Part shown: positions 23,187-30,091 of the stretch, one piece after another | How the letters are laid out: each line of letters opens with the position of its first letter | Position numbering within the stretch: position 1 is the stretch's first letter | Assembly (NCBI GenBank): GCA_003819715.1 | Contig: RPQN01000027.1 | Coordinates: 1 to 32,662 of the forward strand | From: Ignavibacteriota bacterium | Lineage (GTDB): Bacteria; Bacteroidota; Ignavibacteria; UBA10030 | Direction of reading: 5' to 3' | Length of the DNA stretch: 32,662 nucleotides | Program-made: the position numbers and the translations under genes | Notes under the pieces: generated by a model | Told to the model about the DNA's origin: nothing | The model's database searches: none | Seen by the model: only the letters and a program-made list of their open reading frames with translations

Positions 23187-24806
23187 TTATTCCGCATCGA
23201 TCACATGTTCAGATTTTTCCCGTTTCTTCGTCCGGATAAAAAGTATGGGAACAAGCGCCGCAATGGTAATTATCGATGCGATAAGAAAATCATCTCCGAC
23301 CGCCTGAATGAACGATTGTGTTGAAATATGAGATGCGATCAACGCATTGGCCCGCATCGCGCCGAGCGTTTGATTTCCCGCCATTGCATCCATGCTGAAT
23401 CGGGATAAATGTTGAGCAACCGCGTGATAGGTATCCGATTGCGGATTGACCGCCTGTCCATAGATCGCCATATGATAAATGGTACGGCGGAGCAATAACG
23501 TGCTCATAAACGCGATTCCAAAACTTCCTCCCAGCTGCCGGATAATGTTGAACAATCCGGATGCCTGTCCGATTTTATGTTTTGGAACATTCGACAATGC
23601 CGCCATGGAGAGCGGCGTAAACATCAGTCCCATGGCAAATCCGCGGATATACAACGCGAGCATGATCTGGTGATGTTCTGAATACAACGACAATGAACTA
23701 TTGATGAACAGGCTGCCGGCAAGGAGCGTTATGCCGATGCCCGCCGGAATTCGCGGATCGATTTTATCCGACAAATATCCGGAAATCGGAGCAGTGATTG
23801 CCTGAAGTATCCCGACCGGCAGAAACAACGACCCTGCCTGAAATGCCGTGTATCCGAGTGAGAGCTGCAGGTAGAGCGGCAGTAAAAACGTACTGCCGAA
23901 CATGCCGAATCCAAAAATAAAAAGAATGCCGTTCGCAATGCTGAAATTAAAATCCTTGAACAGGCTCAAATCGATGAGCGGATGTTCGATGGTTAATTCC
24001 GTGATAAAGAAAATGGTGAGCGAAAGAGCCGCGATCATAAAACAGGAAATGATAAACGGCGACGTCCATCCGCCGGTATTCCACGCTGCATTCCCGTCCG
24101 TCAATGCCAGGAGAAGCGCGCAGAGAAACGCAGCCATCGAAATAAATCCGATCACATCAAACGATCGCGTGCGTTCCGTTTTATATTCCCGCTGAATAAC
24201 GGCAGTCGCAAACAATCCCATGATGCCGACCGGCACATTGACATTAAAGATCGCATTCCAGTTGATGGTATCTATGAGATACCCGCCAATCATAGGTCCG
24301 AGCGACACGGAAGCCGCCGCTGAAATAGCCCAGAATCCGAGTGCAAGTCCGCGCTGTTTCGGCGGAAATTCACGGGTGACAATCGCCATGCCCGTCGGCA
24401 TGAGTAATCCGGCGCCGCATGCCTGAACGATTCTGAACAGAATGAGCATGTTTTCATTCCACGCCAGCCCGCAGAGAAATGAGCCCAGCGTAAACAATGC
24501 CAATGCTAAAAAATATGTTCGTTTGTATCCGAAATGGTCTGCAATCCAGCCGGATGTCGGGAGCAGGACGGCAAAGACCAGCATGTAGGCGGTCACCACC
24601 CATTCGACTTTATCGACCGAGACGCCGAACGTCGACATAATTTTCGACAACGCGACATCGACGATGGTCGCATCGAGCACCACCATAAACGTCCCGATCA
24701 TGATGTTCGCCAGGACCCACCACCGGTACCAGTCGTGCTCGTGATGCAGCGACGGTACGCGACTTGTAAACCCCTGCTTCAGGCGATGTGTTATTCCTTC
24801 AAACAT
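23187..24806 (-). CDS. DHA2-family MFS drug efflux permease (EmrB/QacA-like)
   Basis: This is the inner-membrane proton-driven permease of an EmrAB-TolC-type pump. At 539 residues it has the 14-helix DHA2 layout. It shows N-I-M-I-G-T-F-M-V-V-L-D-A-T-I-V-D-V-A-L in helix 1 (the DHA2 D-x-T-I-V-N/D-V-A-L signature), W-V-V-T-A-Y-M-L and W-I-A-D-H-F-G-Y-K-R-T (motif A loop). M-P-T-G-M-A-I-V-T-R-E-F-P and the motif C-like G-P-M-I-G-G-Y-L follow. The start lies two bases after the HlyD stop codon, so the two are translationally coupled. Substrates cannot be told from sequence. Confidence 0.94.
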   Translation of the reverse strand: MFEGITHRLKQGFTSRVPSLHHEHDWYRWWVLANIMIGTFMVVLDATIVDVALSKIMSTFGVSVDKVEWVVTAYMLVFAVLLPTSGWIADHFGYKRTYFLALALFTLGSFLCGLAWNENMLILFRIVQACGAGLLMPTGMAIVTREFPPKQRGLALGFWAISAAASVSLGPMIGGYLIDTINWNAIFNVNVPVGIMGLFATAVIQREYKTERTRSFDVIGFISMAAFLCALLLALTDGNAAWNTGGWTSPFIISCFMIAALSLTIFFITELTIEHPLIDLSLFKDFNFSIANGILFIFGFGMFGSTFLLPLYLQLSLGYTAFQAGSLFLPVGILQAITAPISGYLSDKIDPRIPAGIGITLLAGSLFINSSLSLYSEHHQIMLALYIRGFAMGLMFTPLSMAALSNVPKHKIGQASGLFNIIRQLGGSFGIAFMSTLLLRRTIYHMAIYGQAVNPQSDTYHAVAQHLSRFSMDAMAGNQTLGAMRANALIASHISTQSFIQAVGDDFLIASIITIAALVPILFIRTKKREKSEHVIDAE

Positions 24807-24808
24807 AA

Positions 24809-25825
24809 TTAACGCACCTTCACTTTTACTTCAACGGACATCCCCGGGAGCAATTTTACCTGCGTCGGATGCGAGCCGGAAAATTGTTCAACGGATATTT
24901 TTATGGGGACACGCTGCGTCACTTTTGTAAAATTCCCCGAAGCATTATTCGGGGGGATCAATGAGAATTGCGATGCGGTGTTCGATCCCAGCCGAAGAAT
25001 GGTACCTCCAAATTTCAGATTCGGATAGGTATCCACTTTGATATCGACGGTATCCCCGAGACGCAATGCCCCGAGAGCGGTCTCCTCCAGATTCGCAGTC
25101 ACCCAGACATCTTTTACATTATAAATGGTGAAGATAGCTTGACCCGGCTGAACTACATCGCCGGTGAGCGCCCACCGTTTTGATATCACGCCCGTCATCG
25201 GCGAGGCAATAATCGTGTTACTCAACTGCGTCTGTATCACACCAAGCTGGGATTGCGCCGATACCACCTGTGCACGTGCAATATTGAGACGTGCGCGGGA
25301 CGATGCGAATTCACTTTCCGCGTGGTCGTATTGTTCCTTCGGGATAATATTTCCATGAAACTGTGTGGAGGCGCGTTGATAATCGGCCTCGGCTTTTTGC
25401 AGATTGACCTGCGCAAGGAGAACATTTTCATGGGCGAACGAAAGAGACGCTTTTGCCTGGGTTTCCTGGGCGCGTAAATCGCTGTCGTCGAGCTGCACCA
25501 AAACCTGACCCTGCCGGACCGAGTCGCCTTCCTCTGCAGTTAATTGATCGATCCTCCCCAAAATTTTTGCACTGACGGAAACACGGTCTGCATCGATATA
25601 GGCGTCATCCGTCGACACAAAATCGCGGAGCTGGATGTAGTAATTCCACGCGAAAATTGAGATCGCCAGAACAACGAGGAACAGCGGTATCACGACTTTC
25701 ACATTTTTGTACATCGGAACGGTTTCGATAGGTTCTTCGTCTTTAACTTCCACCACGGGCTTTATTTCCTGCGGTATCTCCGGTGCCGGTAGTGGAATAT
25801 TCTTTTTCACTGTCTTCGATTTCAT
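24809..25825 (-). CDS. HlyD-family membrane fusion protein (EmrA-like)
   Basis: This is the periplasmic adaptor linking the permease to TolC. The 338-residue protein has a short cytoplasmic N-terminus and one membrane anchor near residues 45-65 (P-L-F-L-V-V-L-A-I-S-I-F-A-W). The lipoyl/biotinyl half-motifs include V-S-A-K-I-L-G-R-I-D-Q-L and E-E-G-D-S-V-R-Q-G-Q-V-L-V-Q-L-D. A coiled-coil hairpin, T-I-I-A-S-P-M-T-G-V-I-S-K-R and a beta-barrel region follow. This matches EmrA-type HlyD proteins. AAAGGA precedes the ATG. It is the second gene after tetR on the same strand. Confidence 0.94.
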   Translation of the reverse strand: MKSKTVKKNIPLPAPEIPQEIKPVVEVKDEEPIETVPMYKNVKVVIPLFLVVLAISIFAWNYYIQLRDFVSTDDAYIDADRVSVSAKILGRIDQLTAEEGDSVRQGQVLVQLDDSDLRAQETQAKASLSFAHENVLLAQVNLQKAEADYQRASTQFHGNIIPKEQYDHAESEFASSRARLNIARAQVVSAQSQLGVIQTQLSNTIIASPMTGVISKRWALTGDVVQPGQAIFTIYNVKDVWVTANLEETALGALRLGDTVDIKVDTYPNLKFGGTILRLGSNTASQFSLIPPNNASGNFTKVTQRVPIKISVEQFSGSHPTQVKLLPGMSVEVKVKVR

Positions 25826-25850
25826 GAAAGATTATCCTTTCGATTAGATA

Positions 25851-26465
25851 CTATGATTTACTGATGATGCCATGAAGAATGGTCTCGGCAAACAGAAGCG
25901 TTTCGTGTTCATAGCAAACACGGTCAGATTCATCGATGGCTTGATGACCGTACCCGCGGAAGAACCGGAGATGGAGTCCCTGAAGTATGTGCAGAATCAT
26001 CGATGCGGTTTTTTGCGGGTGATCGAGCCGGAACTCATGGTTCTTTTTCCCCTCGTGTAATATGTGCGCGATCTGCTGCAATTCCTGCTGAAGAAATTCG
26101 GGAAAGAGATCCTTAAAAATCGGTTTGACTTCGTTCCATCCCTGCGTATGGAAGTGGCTCAGGTTGCTCAATTGCTCCGTCAGTTTGATACGAAGCCGAA
26201 TATACTCCAAAAATTTTTGGCCGGCAGTAAGCGGCTCTTCTATGGCCGCCTTAAGACGGGAAAGGAACTCGTTCTGCTCATGACGGATCACCGAGCGGAA
26301 GATCGCCTCCTTGGTCGGGAAGTAATAATAGAGCGATGCCTTTGCCATCCCGATATCTTCGGCGATCTCATCCATTGTGACCTTGGAATAGCCGTAACCG
26401 GCGAACCGGAGCTGCGCCGCCTGCAGGATAAGGTCTTCTTTATCTTTCGTAAGCGTGTTTTGCAA
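25851..26465 (-). CDS. TetR/AcrR-family transcriptional regulator of the efflux operon
   Basis: This is a 204-residue TetR-type repressor. The N-terminal helix-turn-helix covers about residues 10-58: I-L-Q-A-A-Q-L-R-F-A-G-Y-G-Y-S-K-V-T-M-D-E-I-A, then I-G-M-A-K-A-S-L-Y-Y-Y-F-P-T-K-E-A-I-F. The C-terminal part is the variable ligand-binding region. TTG at 26465 (T-T-G C-A-A) is the likely start, with AAAGG eight bases before it. It is the first gene of the operon that continues with the HlyD, MFS and TolC genes, so it probably represses itself and the pump and releases on binding a pump substrate. Confidence 0.9.
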   Translation of the reverse strand: MQNTLTKDKEDLILQAAQLRFAGYGYSKVTMDEIAEDIGMAKASLYYYFPTKEAIFRSVIRHEQNEFLSRLKAAIEEPLTAGQKFLEYIRLRIKLTEQLSNLSHFHTQGWNEVKPIFKDLFPEFLQQELQQIAHILHEGKKNHEFRLDHPQKTASMILHILQGLHLRFFRGYGHQAIDESDRVCYEHETLLFAETILHGIISKS

Positions 26466-26473
26466 AACTGACC

Positions 26474-26502
26474 TTTCGACTTTGATAGTTAAACAGTCGA
26501 AA
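26474..26502. promoter_or_regulatory. Inverted repeat upstream of tetR, candidate operator
   Basis: TTTCGACT (26474-26481) and AGTCGAAA (26495-26502) form a perfect 8-bp inverted repeat with a 13-nt spacer. It ends 8 nt upstream of the tetR start codon and overlaps its ribosome site. Position and symmetry fit a TetR-family operator, so bound repressor would block initiation of the whole efflux operon. Confidence 0.6.
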
Positions 26503-26613
26503 TATACTGAAAGTTCCGCGGAAATGCTTCGTCGGTGATTAATCCAATTGAGGGTAGCGAATCAGTTAAGTGTGATCAGCTGGTATACACAGATACAAAA
26601 AAAAGCATAGTAA

Positions 26614-26727
26614 GTCATTGCGAGCGAAGCGAAGCAATCTCAATTCAGAGTCAACATAAAAAGCGAGATTGCTTCGCCCGACCCCGCCCCAAAAAAAGGC
26701 GGGCAGGTGTGTCGGGCTCGCAATGAC
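26614..26727. repeat. Dispersed inverted repeat with GTCATTGCGAGC ends
   Basis: The element begins GTCATTGCGAGCGAAGCGAA and ends GGGCTCGCAATGAC. Inside it, GCAATCTC and GAGATTGC form a second complementary pair, and CCCGCC...GGCGGG forms a small inner stem. This is the common genomic repeat whose spurious translation gives S-H-C-E-R-S-E-A-I-S; the short reading frame here (26535-26726) is that artefact. Confidence 0.85.
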
Positions 26728-26776
26728 TTTATAGATGGTATTTAAGAATCCTGCTGAAAGCGTGCCGAATCCCGGT

Positions 26777-26800
26777 AGTCGAAGACTTCAGTCTTCGGCT
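26777..26800. repeat. Short palindrome AGTCGAAGACT / AGTCTTCGGCT
   Basis: An 11-bp stem with a 2-nt loop and one wobble pair. It lies between the long inverted repeat at 26614 and the CCCCCTC repeat at 26824. It is probably another dispersed short palindrome family. Confidence 0.6.
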
Positions 26801-26823
26801 TAAAGCTGATAATTGTTTTTACG

Positions 26824-26895
26824 TTTTTTGTCCCCCTCATTTTCGAGGGGGACCACAGGGGGTGCTTCTCATTATGAAGCCATTCTCTTTAGCCA
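26824..26895. repeat. Flanking direct repeat, copy 1 (GTCCCCCTCATTTTCGAGGG)
   Basis: About 72 bp beginning TTTTTTGTCCCCCTCATTTT and containing CCCCCTC...GAGGGGG (a stem) and GGTGCTTCTC, then GAAGCCATTC and TTTAGCC. It closely matches 28867-28940 in the same orientation, and the two copies bracket the secreted dehydrogenase-like gene. Confidence 0.8.
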
Positions 26896-26971
26896 AAGCC
26901 TCTATACGATGCATTGGAAACTCCTCCTCTAACATACGTGTTGCAGTGGTATCACACACAAGGAGTCATCA

Positions 26972-28675
26972 ATGCTTCATTCCCGGCAGGCAGGAAGAAT
27001 TACCGTTCTCCTCTCATTGATTTTCTTACAGGCAATATGTCTGAATGCCCAACCAAAAGTGACACGCTCCGATATTACTATCAGGCAGGCAGGAATTGTC
27101 GGGTCCAACACAGTCCGCATTAAACAGGATCCTGTTTCCGGCAATCTCTATATCCTGCAGAATAACGGGATCATTCAACGGGTCAATTGGAGTGCGGGAG
27201 GATCGGCAAGCTTAGCCACCGCGTACCAGACATCAGATCATGGCCTGAATGCGCCGTTAGGCATGATCTTTGGAAACGATGGAACGATGTACCTGGTTGG
27301 GAATGACTCGACAGGCCAATTTGGTACCGCAACCATTGTCAAAGGCGTTCCGGATGGTTCCGGAAGCGAACACCGGACGTGGAGTATCATCGCACAAACC
27401 GTCGCATATCCGTACGGAAATATTTATAATCATCGTATGAACGGCATCGTTCTCAACAAGCAGGGCGATTCACTCTACGTCAACAGCGGCGCGGCCACCG
27501 ACCACGGTGAAATGCATGGAGGATTTCGGGAGGTGGGCCTGACCTCCATCATCCTGAAGCTGCCCGTCAATGGGCATACTATTATACTGCAAAATGACCG
27601 CGAGTGGCTTCGCTCGAACGGATTTCTTTTTGCAGAAGGCATCAGAAATACATTCGATCTTGCGTACGGCCCGAGCGGAGATTTATTCGGCGTGGAAAAT
27701 TCGGATGATCGGGATGACCCAGAGGAATTGAATCTGCTCCAGCAGGGCCATCATTACGGATTTCCCTGGAGAATTGGAGGCGACAATACACCGCAGCAAT
27801 ACAATCCGTATAATCCTCACACGGATCCGCTTTTAAGCACTTCGGCATGGGGTGGCGGAAGTTTGTATACGACCTACAGCAACGACCCTGCTTACCCATC
27901 CCGGCCAGAAGGTGTAACGTTTACCGAGCCCATTCCGAGCATTGGACCGGACGCAGATAAATTCAGGGACACAACCACCGGTGCCGTGCGTGATGCCAGC
28001 GCACTCGGACTGACCGTTTCCACATTTACTCCCCACCGTTCAATTGACGGAATAGTGTTTGACAATGACTCCATGCTTGCCGGAAATTTAAAAGGCGGCG
28101 CCTTTGTGATCAGCTTTTCCAACAGCAGACTCATCACCGCAATGGGCGATACAAGTCAGGACCTGGTTCATGTTGCGCTCACGAAACAGAACGGCCAGTA
28201 CATTGCTCACGTGACAAAACTGATTTCAGGTTTGAACTCACCTCTGGGCATCGAGCGCGCAGGAAATATTCTCTATGTGGTGGAAACGGGACTGCAGGGG
28301 AACAATATTTCGCCAAAACTTTGGGTCATAACACTGCCGCTGGATGCAAGCACAGGCGTGAAAGATAATGGAACCCTCCCTTCCGCGTTTGCACTCCATC
28401 AAAATTATCCAAATCCGTTTAATCCTGTTACGACAATCAGGTTTTCTATTGGGACGAATAGCCATACGTCCCTGCGGGTGTTTGATGTACTGGGTCGAGA
28501 GGTGGCAACGATTGTATCTGAAGAACTGTCTGCAGGCGAATATTCCCGGCAATGGAATGCAAGCGATATGCCGAGCGGTATTTATATTTGTCGTTTGTCC
28601 GTTGTACCGGCTGAAGGACGGAATGGGCAAGCGCAAACATATACTGAATCCAGAAAACTCGTTTTACTTAAATGA
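26972..28675 (+). CDS. Secreted glucose/sorbosone dehydrogenase-like beta-propeller protein with T9SS sorting domain
   Basis: This protein has a signal peptide (I-T-V-L-L-S-L-I-F-L-Q-A-I-C-L-N-A-Q) and then about 420 residues resembling the PQQ-dependent soluble glucose dehydrogenase/sorbosone dehydrogenase propeller. Examples are V-R-I-K-Q-D-P-V-S-G-N-L-Y, A-P-L-G-M-I-F-G-N-D-G-T-M-Y, E-G-I-R-N-T-F-D-L-A-Y and G-V-E-N-S-D-D-R-D-D-P-E-E-L-N. The last 85 residues, from A-L-H-Q-N-Y-P-N-P-F-N-P, are a type A sorting domain for type IX secretion, so the protein should be released or attached at the cell surface. Catalytic activity and cofactor use cannot be confirmed here. AAGGAG seven bases before the ATG supports the start. 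A direct repeat lies on each side. Confidence 0.88.
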   Translation: MLHSRQAGRITVLLSLIFLQAICLNAQPKVTRSDITIRQAGIVGSNTVRIKQDPVSGNLYILQNNGIIQRVNWSAGGSASLATAYQTSDHGLNAPLGMIFGNDGTMYLVGNDSTGQFGTATIVKGVPDGSGSEHRTWSIIAQTVAYPYGNIYNHRMNGIVLNKQGDSLYVNSGAATDHGEMHGGFREVGLTSIILKLPVNGHTIILQNDREWLRSNGFLFAEGIRNTFDLAYGPSGDLFGVENSDDRDDPEELNLLQQGHHYGFPWRIGGDNTPQQYNPYNPHTDPLLSTSAWGGGSLYTTYSNDPAYPSRPEGVTFTEPIPSIGPDADKFRDTTTGAVRDASALGLTVSTFTPHRSIDGIVFDNDSMLAGNLKGGAFVISFSNSRLITAMGDTSQDLVHVALTKQNGQYIAHVTKLISGLNSPLGIERAGNILYVVETGLQGNNISPKLWVITLPLDASTGVKDNGTLPSAFALHQNYPNPFNPVTTIRFSIGTNSHTSLRVFDVLGREVATIVSEELSAGEYSRQWNASDMPSGIYICRLSVVPAEGRNGQAQTYTESRKLVLLK

Positions 28676-28723
28676 TATTTGTGATTGAATTTTAACAGCA
28701 CCAGCGTGATAAGCGCTGGTCCG

Positions 28724-28759
28724 ACGGCTCCAGGAGAAATTCCGGAGCCGTTTCTTTTT
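28724..28759 (+). terminator. Intrinsic terminator after the secreted dehydrogenase-like gene
   Basis: ACGGCTCC (28724-28731) and GGAGCCGT (28744-28751) form a perfect 8-bp stem followed by TTCTTTTT. A smaller hairpin (CCAGCG...CGCTGG, 28701-28719) precedes it. A third weak hairpin with a T-run (TGCCC...GGGCA, 28804-28830) follows. Confidence 0.8.
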
Positions 28760-28866
28760 GAACCTTCCTGTTCCCGATCTGGAGAACATTAGATATATTT
28801 TGTTGCCCTGCATAGTGGGGCATTCTTTTTAGGCTCTCGATTCTCTCAACTGAATAATTATGCGCT

Positions 28867-28940
28867 TTTTTTGTCCCCCTCATTTTCGAGGGAGAGCATA
28901 GGGTGTGCTTCTCGATCGCGCAGCCATTCGTCATAGCCGA
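28867..28940. repeat. Flanking direct repeat, copy 2 (GTCCCCCTCATTTTCGAGGG)
   Basis: Second copy of the repeat at 26824-26895, same orientation, diverged at several positions (GGGAGAGCATAGGGTGTGCTTC). Its ends, GCAGCCATTC and ATAGCCGAAA, match the first copy. A minus-strand reading frame over it (28692-28934) is probably not a gene. The rest of the 28676-29056 gap holds only the terminators. Confidence 0.8.
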
Positions 28941-29028
28941 AATCGAAAGTCCGTCTTACGTTTTACCGGACCGGACGGAACTCAAAGGGGAAAGATGTAC
29001 GTTTTATATCAAATCTAAAAGGATTATC

Positions 29029-29049
29029 ATGAGAATAGACACAATGTGA
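29029..29049 (+). other. Six-codon upstream reading frame before the TPR gene
   Basis: ATG AGA ATA GAC ACA ATG TGA follows a good ribosome site (AAAGGA) and ends 7 nt before the TPR gene's ATG, in a different frame. It could be a translated leader that couples to the gene, or a sign of a single-base frameshift at the gene's start. Confidence 0.4.
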
Positions 29050-29056
29050 AAAACTG

Positions 29057-29803
29057 ATGACCATTCCATACATCGCTCTCATCCTGTTCTTCGCTCACCC
29101 ATCGCCCGTCAATCATCTTGCACGCGGCGATGAATACTATCTTGCACTCGATAACAAGCATGCATTAGCGGAATACGAGCAGGCATACAGGGAATCACCT
29201 ACGGATTATGCTACTCTCCTCCGGATGGTGCGAATTTATAACGACAACGGTAAAATTCATCTGAGGAACGATACAGCGTCGGAGTCGGAATACCGCATCG
29301 CCCTCATGTATGCAGACTCGCTGGCGCATTATTATCCTGACAGCGCGGTGACACACTTCTGGATGGCGCTTGCCAAAGGAAGTCTCATACCTTTCGTTGG
29401 AGTTTGGGAGAAGATTGCGATAGGGAAAATAGTAAAGTTGAATGTGCAGCAATCGCTGGAGCGGGATTCCACGTTTTCATATCCGTATGTCATTCGCGCC
29501 ATCTTCGAGCGGGTCGGTGCGCAGCTCAGCTGGATCGAGAAAAGCGTTGTCCGTGTGGTGTTCGGCGAAAATCTTTCCGGCACGCTGGCAGCATCGGAGC
29601 AGAATCTGAAAACTGCGATCCGATACGATCCGGCTAATTCATTCGCCTATTACGAACTTTCCTTGACCTATCAAGCGATGGGAGACACCGCGCAAGCCGC
29701 CGCATCCCTGCGCCGCGTCATAGAGCTGCAGCCGAAAAACCTTCGCGAGAAGTACCAGCAGGATGAAGCACGGCAGCATCTTTCAAAACTCTCTGAAAAA
29801 TAA
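29057..29803 (+). CDS. Tetratricopeptide-repeat protein, probably exported
   Basis: This 248-residue protein starts with a short hydrophobic segment (I-P-Y-I-A-L-I-L-F-F-A-H) that may be a truncated signal peptide. TPR-like helix pairs follow: A-R-G-D-E-Y-Y-L-A-L-D-N-K-H-A-L-A-E-Y-E-Q-A-Y near residue 25, H-F-W-M-A-L-A-K-G near 100, and the clear final repeat S-F-A-Y-Y-E-L-S-L-T-Y-Q-A-M-G-D-T-A-Q-A near 200. Such proteins usually scaffold protein complexes; the partner is not known. The start codon has only a weak ribosome site; the good one lies before the six-codon frame at 29029. It is alone, with no same-strand gene after it. Confidence 0.78.
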   Translation: MTIPYIALILFFAHPSPVNHLARGDEYYLALDNKHALAEYEQAYRESPTDYATLLRMVRIYNDNGKIHLRNDTASESEYRIALMYADSLAHYYPDSAVTHFWMALAKGSLIPFVGVWEKIAIGKIVKLNVQQSLERDSTFSYPYVIRAIFERVGAQLSWIEKSVVRVVFGENLSGTLAASEQNLKTAIRYDPANSFAYYELSLTYQAMGDTAQAAASLRRVIELQPKNLREKYQQDEARQHLSKLSEK

Positions 29804-30025
29804 TTATTCCGCCTGCAGGGATGTACCATGTTGTATGCATGCAAAGAATAACTGCGCTCCGTTTGTCATCCCGTTTTGCGGGACTCGCAGCCTCTCTTGC
29901 CATTATAACAGTACTGTTCGGGATTTACAGGGATCCGTGAAGTAATTTAAAATGGAAGGAGAAATTTTTGAACGTGTAATGAGTTTCCCCTTTTTCTCTT
30001 TATGCCACTTTGTCCATCACCTCAC
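29804..30025. other. Gene-free gap between the TPR gene and the orphan gene
   Basis: No convincing gene. It holds a small inverted repeat (TCCCG...CGGGA near 29869) and short plus-strand reading frames (29763-29945, 29952-30134) with no recognisable sequence or good context. Confidence 0.5.
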
Positions 30026-30091
30026 TCAAACTACTTCCCACGCCTCCATCAGCAGCCGATCAATCTTTTCCCGCACTTGTTTCCTTATCAT
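30026..30091 (-). CDS. Tiny 21-codon reading frame overlapping the orphan gene's stop
   Basis: ATG at 30091-30089 overlaps the orphan gene's TGA by 4 nt (ATGA). It encodes a charged amphipathic peptide (M-I-R-K-Q-V-R-E-K-I-D-R-L-L-M-E-A-W-E-V-V). It could be the remnant of a second gene of the same cassette, a coupled small protein, or chance. No homology is recognised. Confidence 0.25.
   Translation of the reverse strand: MIRKQVREKIDRLLMEAWEVV

Noticed and set aside
26535-26726. Short plus-strand reading frame containing S-H-C-E-R-S-E-A-I-S
   Set aside because: It is the translation of a dispersed inverted repeat, has no ribosome site, and is a well-known annotation artefact.
28692-28934. 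Minus-strand 80-codon frame
   Set aside because: It covers a terminator and the second direct repeat; no ribosome site and no recognisable sequence.
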